A program made the translations under genes and the position numbers. From positions 12,439 to 76,438 of the forward strand of contig CAKOHV010000004.1 of assembly GCA_934086145.1 (NCBI GenBank): a stretch of 64,000 nucleotides of DNA, in the 5' to 3' direction. The DNA comes from an uncultured Bacilli bacterium. Lineage in GTDB: Bacteria; Bacillota_I; Bacilli_A; RF39; UBA660. Position 1 is the stretch's first letter. Every line of letters starts with the position of its first letter. Shown here one piece after another: positions 54,936 to 64,000 of this stretch. Under the pieces are notes generated by a model, which was given only the letters and a program-made list of their open reading frames with translations, did no database searches and was not told where the DNA came from.

Positions 54936-55952
54936 ATGAATAATAACAAAATTGGTCAACATATAGCTACTCTTCGCAAAGAAAAAAAATTAACACAACA
55001 ACAACTTGGTAATAAACTATTTGTAACTGATAAAGCCGTCAGCAAATGGGAACGTGGTCTAAGTTTACCAGACATTTCACTACTTGAAAAATTAGCTGAT
55101 GTTCTCGATACAGACATTTATAGCATTCTTCAAGTCGAAAAGAAAGACAACATTGATTTAACAAAAACTTTAGAAATAGAAAAAAAGAAAATCAAAAAAG
55201 AATTAACCAAAAAAATAATTTTATCTACCCTACCATTCCCATTTATCTGCTTACTCATTTTATTTAAACTTATCCCCTTTGGCTATAATATTGAACATCC
55301 CCGCTATACCCACAACGAAAATAAAATAATTAACTTAGGAATCCCTAAATTTTCCTTTTTAAGTAAAAATAATGAAAATAGTTATTCTTATAAAAATTTC
55401 AGAGGAAAATATATTTTAAAAACAGAGTTAAAAAATTATGTGAATACTTTAGAACATATATCTTGTAACAATACAACCTATTTTTATGATTCTGATAGCG
55501 ATACAACCATCATTGACTACGACGTAAATGGTAATATTTTTTATAGTACGATTTCTTATAGCATTAAAAATGGGAACTTTTGCAATGAATGGCAAATCCA
55601 TGAATATTCAAAAAAATTAGGTTATTTAACCACTTTCCGTACTTTATATGCCGAAAAATCTAATTTAATAATTTATTTTCTTCCTAATTTAATAGTTGAA
55701 GATAACCAAAACAAATGGCTAGCTTCTTTAGATATCTATTATAATGATGGTCAAACACAAAAAGTTATTGAAAAATCTTCAGGAACATTTGAAATAATCA
55801 ATGATGAACTAACTTATTACAGAACAGTCATTACCGAAAGCGATACATCCATCAAAATTCCTAATGTTTCAACATTCATCATAAAAGAAAAAAAATTAAT
55901 TTTAAAAGAAAATTATCTTAACACCTATGAAAAAAGCATTACTTTAAAATAA
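54936..55952 (+). CDS. Membrane-anchored HTH (XRE family) regulator
   Basis: 338 residues. The N-terminal Cro/C1 HTH (8-62) reads IGQHIATLRKEKKLTQQQLG, then VTDKAVSKWERGLSLPDISL. A linker precedes one membrane helix (about 93-115, ILSTLPFPFICLLILFKLIP), and ~220 residues lie outside. This layout suits a one-component sensor that controls DNA from the membrane. It is intact, whereas the related gene at 42736-43880 is broken. A 12-base gap leads to a membrane protein gene, the likely signalling partner. Confidence 0.85.
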   Translation: MNNNKIGQHIATLRKEKKLTQQQLGNKLFVTDKAVSKWERGLSLPDISLLEKLADVLDTDIYSILQVEKKDNIDLTKTLEIEKKKIKKELTKKIILSTLPFPFICLLILFKLIPFGYNIEHPRYTHNENKIINLGIPKFSFLSKNNENSYSYKNFRGKYILKTELKNYVNTLEHISCNNTTYFYDSDSDTTIIDYDVNGNIFYSTISYSIKNGNFCNEWQIHEYSKKLGYLTTFRTLYAEKSNLIIYFLPNLIVEDNQNKWLASLDIYYNDGQTQKVIEKSSGTFEIINDELTYYRTVITESDTSIKIPNVSTFIIKEKKLILKENYLNTYEKSITLK

Positions 55953-55964
55953 GAAGGAGAACAA

Positions 55965-57089
55965 ATGAAAAAAATACTTAATAAAATTAAAAAAAATATC
56001 CTTATTTGTGACTTAATTTTTATCATTTTTAATATTTTACTCAATTTTACTTTATATATTATAAACATTAGATTTAGATTATGGGTAATTATCATAATAA
56101 TCTTAATATCACTTATCGGTTTCATAAGTGGTCTCATTCAACAAATATTTTTCTTTACCCAAAGTAAGAAAATAGCTATTTTATTATCACTATTTTCTAT
56201 CATCTTATTGCTTACTCAATTTGTATTATTTCTTCCAATCATTGGATTTATAGCTATTTTTAAGTATAAACCTGAACATACAACAACTCTCGATAATAAA
56301 AAATATGTAGCCGTTGTGAATTCATTTCTTAACGTTGATGTCGATTATTATGAATACTACGGCGCCTTCTTAATGGGAACTAATATTAAAATCCATGGTG
56401 ATTTTGGCAAAGGCGGTTTTGATCCAATTGCTAATCCCAACATAGCTGATGGCGTTATATATACATATTATGATCAGCAAGGAAAAGTTACTTCTAAACG
56501 TAGTGAAATATATTTTAAAGATGAAACCGGTCAAATAATAAGCAAAGATGAATACGATATAAACATTAATAAAAAGAAAAACAATAATAATCATGACAAT
56601 TACTTATTACCAGAAGATGCTAAAGTATTATATGAAAAAAAATTTGACGATACCATTCTGAGATTTAGTCAAATTGATACTGCCTTGGGGCAAAAAATAC
56701 TAGTAAAAGTAATAAGAAGTAAAGATAACGGTCAAAACTTTTATTATGTAACCGACAATAGTATTCAAGTAAATAACAATGCAAAGTATGAATTTTTAAC
56801 TAAGGATAACGGTTTTATGGCTAACGAAAGAATTTATCTTGACGGAAGTAAAGAAGGCCTAATCGTTACAAATGATGGTGGAAAAACTTTTCAAAATGCC
56901 AATTTCACTTATAAAAAAACAAATGTTGAATATATAACTATCGAAGACTTACCTTACTACCAAGATAATATTCTAAAAATTAAATGTTCTGTATATCAAA
57001 GAAAAAAAGATGATTCTGGTTATGAAAATAAAGAATTAATATTTACTAGTAACGATAATGGCTTTAATTGGAATTTAGAAAATAATTAA
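55965..57089 (+). CDS. Multi-pass membrane protein with three Asp-box motifs
   Basis: 374 residues behind AAGAAGGAG. Three or four helices fill residues 15-103. The outside part contains SKDNGQNFYYV, TNDGGKTFQNA and SNDNGFNWNLE, all matching the Asp-box/BNR pattern S-x-D-x-G-x-x-W/F found in beta-propellers (sialidases, Vps10). Only three are seen, so the propeller may be partial. It may bind a ligand outside and signal to the HTH protein encoded just upstream. Confidence 0.75.
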   Translation: MKKILNKIKKNILICDLIFIIFNILLNFTLYIINIRFRLWVIIIIILISLIGFISGLIQQIFFFTQSKKIAILLSLFSIILLLTQFVLFLPIIGFIAIFKYKPEHTTTLDNKKYVAVVNSFLNVDVDYYEYYGAFLMGTNIKIHGDFGKGGFDPIANPNIADGVIYTYYDQQGKVTSKRSEIYFKDETGQIISKDEYDININKKKNNNNHDNYLLPEDAKVLYEKKFDDTILRFSQIDTALGQKILVKVIRSKDNGQNFYYVTDNSIQVNNNAKYEFLTKDNGFMANERIYLDGSKEGLIVTNDGGKTFQNANFTYKKTNVEYITIEDLPYYQDNILKIKCSVYQRKKDDSGYENKELIFTSNDNGFNWNLENN

Positions 57090-57152
57090 AAAACTAAAAA
57101 TAAAGATAAATACTTTTATAAAAACTAAAATAAATTATTTAAAATACCTTAC

Positions 57153-57449
57153 TTATAAAAGATCTGTATAATACATAATTTCTTTATTTAATGATTGAGC
57201 AAATACAATCTCCTGTTGAGTACTCTGACCAATATAGCCATCAATATTTACAACTAAAATAGCATCCGCTATTTTTATTTTTTCTTTATGCATTTTACCC
57301 AATATCTCTATTTCATCGGCTGTAAATGTCTTTTTTAAAGAACTAGCAATTGGTACTAATACACAATTCCCTTTTAATTCCATTTTTTCTGCTATTTCTA
57401 ACATTTCTTTATAAAATTTCATACTTCCACATACTGTTATCACTTTCAT
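57153..57449 (-). CDS. Nucleoside 2-deoxyribosyltransferase-like small protein
   Basis: 98 residues: KVITVCGSMKFYKEMLEIAE, then ADAILVVNIDGYIGQSTQQE and IVFAQSLNKEIMYYTD. The CGSMK loop, DAILVVN and GxST-QEI-FA set match the nucleoside 2-deoxyribosyltransferase/DUF4406 family. Family members cut or transfer N-glycosidic bonds; the catalytic Glu of STQQEI is present. Single gene convergent with the Asp-box protein. It may be an enzyme or a nucleotide-binding relative. Confidence 0.75.
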   Translation of the reverse strand: MKVITVCGSMKFYKEMLEIAEKMELKGNCVLVPIASSLKKTFTADEIEILGKMHKEKIKIADAILVVNIDGYIGQSTQQEIVFAQSLNKEIMYYTDLL

Positions 57450-57579
57450 AAAATCACCTTCAAATTCAAAAGATCAATAATAATAAAAATTAATTTTTGC
57501 AATATCTTATCATCAATTTCTATAAAGAAATAACCTAAAAATTTTAAAAAACTTTAATTTAAATCAAATTTTTTAATTT

Positions 57580-58191
57580 TTATAAACCATATGGTGCATA
57601 ATCATTAGGTATTGTAGGATACCCATTCACATAATAATTAAAAATATCATTTAACATTTCTATTAAGATACCAAAATTTTCTTCAGTAATTACCCCTTTA
57701 CGCCAATAGTTATTAGTCAAAGTTACTTTTACTTTATTATACAACGCTTCACGTTCTTCTACATTAATACCTTCTATATTTCCTAACGCCCCATCAAATT
57801 GTAAAAGTAATTTAATTTCCAAATTTATCTTATTTTCAACATCTTTTTCAATATTTTCCAACAATTCATATAATGATATTGCTAAATAAGAAGAAGAACA
57901 ATCCTTATTTTCTACATTTTCATAATTTTCTAAGTAACTTTTAAGTTCATCTATTGTATAATCAGCTATATTATTGTTTTTTAAAGCAATACAACACTCT
58001 GAATCTAAAATATAACTTTTCAAAGAAATTTTATTAAATTTAATACTTTTTTCTATTTGATACATATCCTCCGACATTTCAACCAATTCTGCGGCTTTAG
58101 TCAAAAAAGTTACTAAATTATCGTTAATGACACTTTGAATTTTTTTAATATTATTATATGATTCTAAAATCTTATTATTTATATTATCCAT
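57580..58191 (-). CDS. Helical protein of unknown function
   Basis: 203 residues with no signal peptide or membrane helix. It begins MDNINNKILESYNNIKKIQS, is almost entirely helical and acidic, and ends YVNGYPTIPNDYAPYGL, a Pro/Tyr-rich end. It precedes no clear operon partner; the next gene upstream is the HEIHH protein, read in the same direction. No family is recognised. Confidence 0.55.
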   Translation of the reverse strand: MDNINNKILESYNNIKKIQSVINDNLVTFLTKAAELVEMSEDMYQIEKSIKFNKISLKSYILDSECCIALKNNNIADYTIDELKSYLENYENVENKDCSSSYLAISLYELLENIEKDVENKINLEIKLLLQFDGALGNIEGINVEEREALYNKVKVTLTNNYWRKGVITEENFGILIEMLNDIFNYYVNGYPTIPNDYAPYGL

Positions 58192-58403
58192 TTTCTTAAC
58201 ATCCTATCTATTTCACTACAATGTATACAACTATTAAAATTAAACATGTAACAGAGAAAACAATCAATAATAATCCTAAATTATTCCCCTACAATAAGAT
58301 TACTATCCTATAAATATTATAACATCAAAAATTATTCTTTTTAATAATTTAAATAATCAAAACAACTTTATCTAAATTCAATTAATATTACTATTTTAAT
58401 ATT

Positions 58404-58433
58404 AAAAAAAATTACAAACGATTATGTTTGTAA
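58404..58433 (-). terminator. Terminator after the HEIHH gene
   Basis: On the minus strand TTACAAAC and GTTTGTAA pair exactly around a 6-base loop and are followed by eight T, directly after the stop. Confidence 0.88.
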
Positions 58434-58438
58434 CTTAA

Positions 58439-59500
58439 TTACATTCCTGGACCACTACCAACAACGTGATCTTCATTTTGTTCTAATTTTTTTTGTTGAA
58501 TATAATTTGCTATAATTGCCCTATTTCTATTATCAAATATACATTTTGAAAATCTTATGAAATCACTATCATCATCTAAATAACCTTCATTATTCATTAA
58601 ATCTAATATTGTTTGACGTTCAAATCTTAATATACTACTGGCCTGTAATTCTTGCGAAAGTATTGAAGAAAAGCCAGGATATATGGCATATATCTCTTCA
58701 GTTTTACCACCAGATAAAAGTAAATCTTTAATTTCATTTTTTACATAACATAAAAAATCAACAACAATTGCATAATCTAAAGTCATCATAGTTTGTTCAA
58801 AAGAAAACGTTAAACCTTTTTGAATTTGGGCTTTTTTATAATCTTCTTCTAATTTTTTTAATCCTTTATTGTCATCATACATATAATTTATTCTAACAAA
58901 ATACTCTTTAGAAACGCCCATCATAATTGCTAATTTTGATAATAAAGCATCATACATTTCATAATTATGAAGAGCTGAATATATAGTTTGACCTGCTTGC
59001 ATTCGCAAATTTTCTGAAGAAATTTCTTTTTCTTCAAATGTCACACCATGAACTAACATATATACTTGTTCCGCAAACCATTGCGTTTGAGCCTCCATAA
59101 TCAATCTGCCAATATTTAAATTTTGATTAATTCCACAAGGTTCCTCTTTTTTGTCATAAAGCATTTTTTTATTAGTTTGTGCCGCATGATGAATTTCATG
59201 ATATATAGTAATCTCTTTTAATTCCGCTGGTAAAGAATCTCTAATATATAAAACTCTATCTTTAATATTTCTTTCTCCTTTAAAATCATCACCATATTTT
59301 TGTGTAATAGGATTATCATCCTTAAAGAAGACTATCTTACCAATTCTCAAAACATTATCTATTAATTCGTCTATTGCCATTCCTTCTGGTATTACATTTT
59401 TTGTTAATACAGCTACAAAATAATTTACAAAGTATTTTAAAGTTTCATCATCAATTCCTGGTTCTTTAGCAATTATTTTGTTTTTTATTTCTTCATACAT
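58439..59500 (-). CDS. Uncharacterised HExxH metallopeptidase-like protein
   Basis: GGGGGG, six bases before the ATG at 59500, sets 353 residues; the frame runs to 59521. Near residue 100 it has LKEITIYHEIHHAAQTN (HExxH) and E in IMEAQTQWFAEQ about 30 residues on as a possible third ligand. The rest is helical, and it ends with VVGSGPGM, a short flexible tail. No signal peptide. It resembles the 572-residue HELLH protein (39159) in motif and local helix but not in length. The substrate is unknown. Confidence 0.7.
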   Translation of the reverse strand: MYEEIKNKIIAKEPGIDDETLKYFVNYFVAVLTKNVIPEGMAIDELIDNVLRIGKIVFFKDDNPITQKYGDDFKGERNIKDRVLYIRDSLPAELKEITIYHEIHHAAQTNKKMLYDKKEEPCGINQNLNIGRLIMEAQTQWFAEQVYMLVHGVTFEEKEISSENLRMQAGQTIYSALHNYEMYDALLSKLAIMMGVSKEYFVRINYMYDDNKGLKKLEEDYKKAQIQKGLTFSFEQTMMTLDYAIVVDFLCYVKNEIKDLLLSGGKTEEIYAIYPGFSSILSQELQASSILRFERQTILDLMNNEGYLDDDSDFIRFSKCIFDNRNRAIIANYIQQKKLEQNEDHVVGSGPGM

Positions 59501-59582
59501 ATTCATCCCCCCAAAAATCAATGAATACAGTATAAGATAAAATTATAAATTAAGCAAAAATAGCTACAAAATATTATATAAA

Positions 59583-59762
59583 CTACTTTTCTTTACCTAT
59601 TTTAATAATTAAATATAATCCAAAATTCAAAAAAACAAGCGCTAACATCATTCCAAAGACTTTTCCCAATAACATTTGACTTTTTAAGACCATCATTATT
59701 CCTAAAAAAATCATTAAAAAGCTCAATAAAATCACAATGATATATCTTATTATTTTAGGCAT
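59583..59762 (-). CDS. 59-residue membrane protein
   Basis: Too short for standard ORF limits. Starts MPKIIRYIIVILLSFLMIFL and has two hydrophobic helices separated by KSQMLLGK, ending IIKIGKEK. There is no obvious ribosome site, so expression is uncertain, but the lysine-flanked two-helix pattern is typical of small inner-membrane proteins. Confidence 0.5.
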   Translation of the reverse strand: MPKIIRYIIVILLSFLMIFLGIMMVLKSQMLLGKVFGMMLALVFLNFGLYLIIKIGKEK

Positions 59763-60004
59763 TTTTTATTGTTTATCAAATCAGCTATAAATGGTTCCAA
59801 CGTTAACACCCCTTTTCTAAATATTATTTATCATTTTTTATTAACAATTTTTTTATTGATTAAAACAAGTATTTAATATTTTTTTTAAATACATTTACTT
59901 CACTACTATTATAATCATAACAAAATTATAGTATCTTTTATAAAATCTTCTGAATTTTATAAACATTCTCATTACGTAATATTTAAATTTTAAAAATAGC
60001 CAAT

Positions 60005-60547
60005 TTAAATTTCATTTAATATTTCTTTGAATTTAGTATAACCAAACTCTTCATTAAGATGACCACCATTTTTAATAATATATTGTTTAGTAGTTAATTT
60101 ATCAGCAAATTCTTTCTCGAAAGCCAAATTAACATATGGATCATTATCAGAATAATAACATACTATATCTGAACAATATTTTTTTACATCATCAAAGCTG
60201 TTGATAAACATAGACTTATTAACAACATCAAAATTTTCATTTACTCCTAAAAAATTATTAAATCCACATACAAAAAGCAACTTTTTTACTTTTATTTTAT
60301 TAAATATTAAATATTTACATACAAATATTGGAGCAATACTATGAGCTATAATAGTTGTCTTTTCGTTTAATTCCAATTTATTTAAAACATTAGACCAACT
60401 TTCAAAATTTTGAATTCCAACGCCAACAGGCATTTGAGGTACCACAACTTTGTTTCCTTTTTTTTCTAACTCATTCTTCAACCAAGGAAACCAATTTCCA
60501 TCTTTTGAGCCAAAACTTCCATGTATAATCAAATAATTATTTTTCAT
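60005..60547 (-). CDS. RBBP9/YdeN-like serine hydrolase
   Basis: 180 residues behind GGAGGA. NYLIIHGSFGSKDGNWFPWL holds the oxyanion loop. IAHSIAPIF is the nucleophile elbow (x-H-S-x-A replacing G-x-S-x-G), CYYSDNDPYV carries the acid, and NGGHLNEEFG the histidine. It matches the size of the RBBP9/YdeN esterase-like family. The natural substrate is unknown. Confidence 0.88.
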   Translation of the reverse strand: MKNNYLIIHGSFGSKDGNWFPWLKNELEKKGNKVVVPQMPVGVGIQNFESWSNVLNKLELNEKTTIIAHSIAPIFVCKYLIFNKIKVKKLLFVCGFNNFLGVNENFDVVNKSMFINSFDDVKKYCSDIVCYYSDNDPYVNLAFEKEFADKLTTKQYIIKNGGHLNEEFGYTKFKEILNEI

Positions 60548-60603
60548 TACAATCCTCCATTTTTTAAACTATTATATAACATTATTCTTTTATAAATAAT
60601 TCA

Positions 60604-61506
60604 TTATACTAAATCTCTTAAAATTTCTGTTACTAAATTCATATTTTTCTCAGAAGACATAATACTTATTAAAAGCTTTCTCTCTTTGTTTATAATAAGA
60701 TATTGACCAGCAGAGCCGTCTCTAAAAACATAGCCATCTCTTGATATAAAAGTATAATACCCTACTCCAGCTTTTGGTAAAACTCTATCTTTTTTATAAA
60801 TCATTGGAGTTTCCAACTGCATTCTACACATTTCATTAATCCAATATTCAGATATTATTTTTTTATTATCAAACATACCATCATTAAGTAAAAGTTTTCC
60901 TATTTTATGAAAGTCACTATGTTTCAAATATAATCCCGTTGCTCCTGGACAATATTTTCCATAATCATCCAACTTAAAATCTTTAATATCCATTTTTCGA
61001 AAAATATTTTCATTAATAAAATCTTTTAAATTAATTCCAAATTTTTCTTGAAAAAAAACTGCTATTATAAAAGGTTCTACATTATTATAAGCAAAATGTT
61101 CACCTACTTCATATGGCATATCATAGTTAAGAGCATACTCCAATAATTCTTCTTTTTTAATATTTTCAATATCTTTTGTTGACATCATTTGTTTTTCATA
61201 ACCTATAGTATGAGTCAACAAGTCCCTAATGGTCCATTTTTTTTTTTAATTATTTTTATTTTTTATCTTTACAACATTTTCCAAAAAAGGATAAACCAAA
61301 GTATCTAAAGTAAACATTTTCTTTTCAATAGCAATTCCTACGGCCATTGCTGCCAGCACCTTAGAACAACTTCGTAATTCATGCAATTTTTCATCACTAT
61401 TAAACCATACTTCTTTAAAACCATTTTGTTCCCAGAAAATACTATCAACTTGCAGATTATATTCATCTCTAATTACCTCAATATTTTTTACAACTTTATC
61501 TATCAC
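60604..61506 (-). pseudogene. Serine beta-lactamase-like/esterase gene with an in-frame stop
   Basis: The 5' part (GTG at 61504-61506) has the SxxK motif in ELRSCSKVLAAMAVG. The stop TAA at 61246-61248 falls after VVKIKNKNN. The same frame continues KKKWTIRDLLTHTIGYEKQ, then YxN in HFAYNNVEPF and DGSAGQYLI near the KTG position, to 60604. So all motifs of a class C/PBP-like hydrolase are present on one frame, broken by one TAA beside an 11-A run. It is a recent nonsense mutation, translational readthrough or a sequencing artefact. Confidence 0.82.
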
Positions 61507-61606
61507 AATAACTAAGTACCTTCCTAACTACATTATTTTATATTCGTATTTTAGCACATAAATATAACCTACTCCCATTTTTTTAAAAATAATCACTATA
61601 AAAAAA

Positions 61607-61635
61607 TTGCTTATACCAAGAAAAAATGATAAAAT
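61607..61635 (+). promoter_or_regulatory. Promoter of the 318-residue protein gene
   Basis: -35 TTGCTT (61607-61612), 17-base spacer, -10 TAAAAT (61630-61635). It overlaps the first possible ATG (61626), which is why the start at 61656 is preferred. Confidence 0.7.
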
Positions 61636-61655
61636 ACGCCACGGATGTGATATTT

Positions 61656-62612
61656 ATGGAAGTAAAAAGTAATAATATTAGTGACTTTTTCTTTACTGAA
61701 ATACAAAAAAAAGGCAAATACGAAATATTATTTAAGGAAAATAAAGCAACTATTATCCCTCGCGCTAAAGAAGAATACTATAAAACGCCCATTACTATTC
61801 CCGATTTAAATTATTTCAACGATTTATTAATCGAATATGTTAACGCAATTAACGATTTTAATAAAAAAAATATTTTACAATTAGCTGATTATCAAGACTT
61901 ATCATATATTTTTAACATTATGCTTTTTAATATAGCAGCATCAGATGCTATAGACCTAAATCAATATCTTGAAACAAGAATAAGCTTCTTTAAAGATTAT
62001 AATTTTGAAGAATATCAACAGCCAAAAAAAGTATTTGCATGTCAAAATACAACTTTTTTCGCTCAACGAGAAAATGAATGCTTTGGCTTAGAAACTCCTT
62101 ATATAATGACTTTTTCAATGACTACTAACAATAAGCTATATCAATTGCCCCTAATCAGATACAGCATCGACAATAAAGGAACCTGCTTTATTTATGCTGT
62201 TCAAATTGGTCGTGGTCGAAAATGCGAGAATCACAATCCAGAATACAAAGATATTGTTAATCAAGTTAACCAAGGAATTAAAGAATATCGCAATATTTCA
62301 CCTAGTTTTGTTCTTATTTTAGCAATGTTTTTAAAAATACTAAATGATCATAATATTCAAGACATTGTTATTCCCGACTTCTTATTTAATCGCTATAAAA
62401 AATATTATCATGCTAATACTACTAGTAAAAGCGACGAAATACTTAGTCGTATTTTCAAAAATATGAATATCCTAGTAAAACGAATCGATGAACAAATAGA
62501 AGGCTTTAGCATAAAAAACTATCCACTCGATTTTGATAGTTATTATCATATTCAAATAACAAGTTTAAATAGTAATAACAAAGTATTGAATAAATTATTA
62601 AATAATCCATAA
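61656..62612 (+). CDS. Cytoplasmic protein of unknown function
   Basis: 318 residues starting MEVKSNNISDFFFTEIQKKG behind GGATGTGA. Hydrophobic blocks IFNIMLFNIAASDA and FVLILAMFLKIL occur in a globular context. It contains YAVQIGRGRKCENHNPEYKD in the middle, but no recognised catalytic motif. It has its own promoter and is followed by the IS3-type element. The fold and role are not recognised. Confidence 0.7.
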   Translation: MEVKSNNISDFFFTEIQKKGKYEILFKENKATIIPRAKEEYYKTPITIPDLNYFNDLLIEYVNAINDFNKKNILQLADYQDLSYIFNIMLFNIAASDAIDLNQYLETRISFFKDYNFEEYQQPKKVFACQNTTFFAQRENECFGLETPYIMTFSMTTNNKLYQLPLIRYSIDNKGTCFIYAVQIGRGRKCENHNPEYKDIVNQVNQGIKEYRNISPSFVLILAMFLKILNDHNIQDIVIPDFLFNRYKKYYHANTTSKSDEILSRIFKNMNILVKRIDEQIEGFSIKNYPLDFDSYYHIQITSLNSNNKVLNKLLNNP

Positions 62613-62678
62613 AAAAACACGCTTTTTCCACTTGATATGAACCCCGTTTCTTGGACAAAATAGAAACGAGGTTTTTGT

Positions 62679-63191
62679 ATGACTAAAATAAGTTATGAAG
62701 AAAGAATTAATTTATATTATGATAGAAAGAATGGCATGTCTTTTCCTTCTATAAAATCAAAATATGGTATTAATAAATCTGGAGTTGAATATCTAGTTAG
62801 ATTAATTGATAAGCATGGATTTGATATTCTAAGAACTAATGAAAATAAAAGTTATAGTTCTAAGAAAAAAGAAAGAATTTTAAATCGAATTTTGATTGAT
62901 AATGAGTCAATTTTATCAGTTTCAATAGATGAAGGATTGGCAGCAAAAGGAATGTTAAATAATTGGCTTAAAAAATATCGTGAAAACAGTTATAATATAG
63001 TTGAACGAAAGCGAGGCAGGAGTCCAACTATGTCAAAAAATCCTAAAATAACAGACAAAAAAGAAACTATAGAAGAAGAAAATGAAAGATTAAAAAAAGA
63101 AAACTTATATTTAAAGGCGGAGTTAGAATACTCAAAAAAATTGAGAGCCGTTGTTCAAGCAAGGAAGAATCAACAACAGAAGAAAAAGTAA
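62679..63191 (+). CDS. IS3-family OrfA (HTH transposase subunit)
   Basis: 170 residues. A helix-turn-helix region (FPSIKSKYGINKSGVEYLVR) and a second one (KGMLNNWLKKYREN) are followed by a leucine-zipper-like coil (EENERLKKENLYLKAELEY). The slippery A_AAA_AAA heptamer lies inside its last fifth. Ends with TAA at 63189. Translation normally gives OrfA alone or, after a -1 shift, the OrfAB transposase. Confidence 0.9.
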   Translation: MTKISYEERINLYYDRKNGMSFPSIKSKYGINKSGVEYLVRLIDKHGFDILRTNENKSYSSKKKERILNRILIDNESILSVSIDEGLAAKGMLNNWLKKYRENSYNIVERKRGRSPTMSKNPKITDKKETIEEENERLKKENLYLKAELEYSKKLRAVVQARKNQQQKKK

Positions 63192-64000
63192 ATGTTGTAA
63201 GAGAACTTCGGCTAAAATATTCATTATCGATTCTTCTACAAGTGTCTGGTTTAGCTAAATCGGTATATTATTATACACTATCTAAAATAGACAAGGATGA
63301 TAAAAACAAAGAAATAATAGATAAAATAAAAGAAATATTTATTAATAATAAAGAAAGATATGGTTATCGTAGAATTACGTTAGAATTAAGAAATCAAGGT
63401 TATAATGTAAATCACAAGAAAGTTTATAGAATAATGGTAAAATTAGGTTTAAAACCACTAAAAAGAAATAAAAGAAAGTATTCATCTTATAAAGGAACTA
63501 TAGGTAAAATTGCTGATAATTTAATTGAAAGAAATTTTCGTGCAGATAATCCAAATGAAAAATGGTATACAGATGTTACAGAATTTAATCTTCGTGGAGA
63601 AAAATGTTATTTATCTCCAATATTAGATGGATTTAACGGTGAAGTAATATCTTATAATACTTCTAAATCGCCTAATCTAGAACAAATAAATGACATGTTA
63701 AATAAAGCCTTCGATAAAAATAATAAACTTGATGGATTAATATTTCATTCAGATCAAGGGTGGCAATATCAACATGAATCCTATCAACAAAGATTAAAAA
63801 ATAAAGGGATAAAGCAGAGCATGTCTAGAAAAGGTAATAGTATGGATAATGGTATGATGGAAAACTTTTTTGGACTACTTAAAACTGAAATGTTCTACGA
63901 TCAAGAAGATAAATACAAAACATTAGATGAATTAATTACAGCTATAGATGACTATATTAATTATTATAATTATGATAGAATTAAAGTGAAATTAAAAGGA
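63134..64000 (+). CDS. IS3-family OrfB (DDE transposase), 3' end cut
   Basis: Continuing in the -1 frame from 63134 gives KKIESRCSSKEES, then VRELRLKYSLSILLQVSGL, the HTH_21 part GYRRITLELRNQGYNVNHKK, and the integrase core. Catalytic acids are D in WYTDVTEF, D in FHSDQGWQYQ and E in MENFFGLLKTEM, the usual D-D-(35)-E set. The frame is open to the window end. It appears intact so far and so could be active. Confidence 0.9.

Larger units (their letters stand above)
62638..64000 (+). mobile_element. IS3-family insertion sequence, right end outside window
   Basis: The left end starts near TGAACCCCGTTTCTTGGACA. Right after it CCCCGTTTC and GAAACGAGG form a hairpin before orfA. OrfA and orfB follow in -1 relation with slippery A_AAA_AAA at 63134-63140. 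The last 25 bases read RIKVKLKG in orfB, typical of the final part of the DDE domain, so only a short 3' part is missing. No target duplication can be checked. Confidence 0.88.

Noticed and set aside
1..64000. CRISPR arrays, rRNA genes or riboswitches
   Set aside because: No regularly spaced direct repeats, no rRNA sequence and no recognisable riboswitch or T-box leader was found on reading through.

Overview
The window is very AT-rich with short spacers, purine-rich Shine-Dalgarno sites and genes mostly on the minus strand. This suggests a low-GC Firmicute or Mollicutes relative, such as an uncultured gut Bacilli/RF39-type lineage; that placement is inferred from gene content and style only. 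Tryptophan is read from TGG and TGA serves as a normal stop (for example the ATGA overlaps at 25096-25099 and 52803-52806), so the standard bacterial code applies. A wall or surface glycopolymer is expected, because LCP ligases, a TagO/WecA-type initiator, an LTA synthase and a polysaccharide ABC exporter are all present.

Layout. 1-4.2 kb: a truncated pyruvate:ferredoxin oxidoreductase gene behind a membrane-anchored lysozyme-like gene. 4.3-28.6 kb: a large surface-polysaccharide locus. It holds a HAD-GtrA fusion, a PssD/PssE pair split by an LCP ligase gene, a UbiA-type phosphoribosyl transferase, two GT-C-like membrane proteins, several GT2 and GT4 transferases, an acyltransferase, a Wzm/Wzt exporter, a Wzy-like polymerase, a PRPP synthetase and TagO/WecA. 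A decayed BspA-like gene and a MITE-like repeat interrupt it. 28.6-32.6 kb: a two-gene operon encoding a membrane-anchored cohesin protein and a secreted glucosaminidase that ends in a dockerin. 32.7-38.7 kb: a second LCP protein, a metallophosphoesterase, a small membrane protein and LTA synthase. A second repeat copy and tRNA-Gly(GCC) follow.

39-62.6 kb is an accessory region. It contains HExxH proteins, a SAMHD-like HD protein, an ASCH-Nudix fusion, an HD-HD-P-loop kinase triple fusion, LemA with DUF2207, two bicistronic transglutaminase-like/small-protein units, a membrane HTH protein paired with an Asp-box membrane protein, a deoxyribosyltransferase-like protein, an RBBP9-like hydrolase and several broken genes. 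The window ends inside an IS3-family element with a -1 frameshift site.

The most interesting inference is that PRPP synthetase, the UbiA transferase, the HAD phosphatase fused to GtrA, and the GT-C enzymes form one pathway. They would make a polyprenyl-phosphate-linked ribofuranose (or related pentose), flip it across the membrane and add it to the surface polymer. The second is the adjacent cohesin/dockerin pair, which would tether a cell-wall hydrolase to the membrane.
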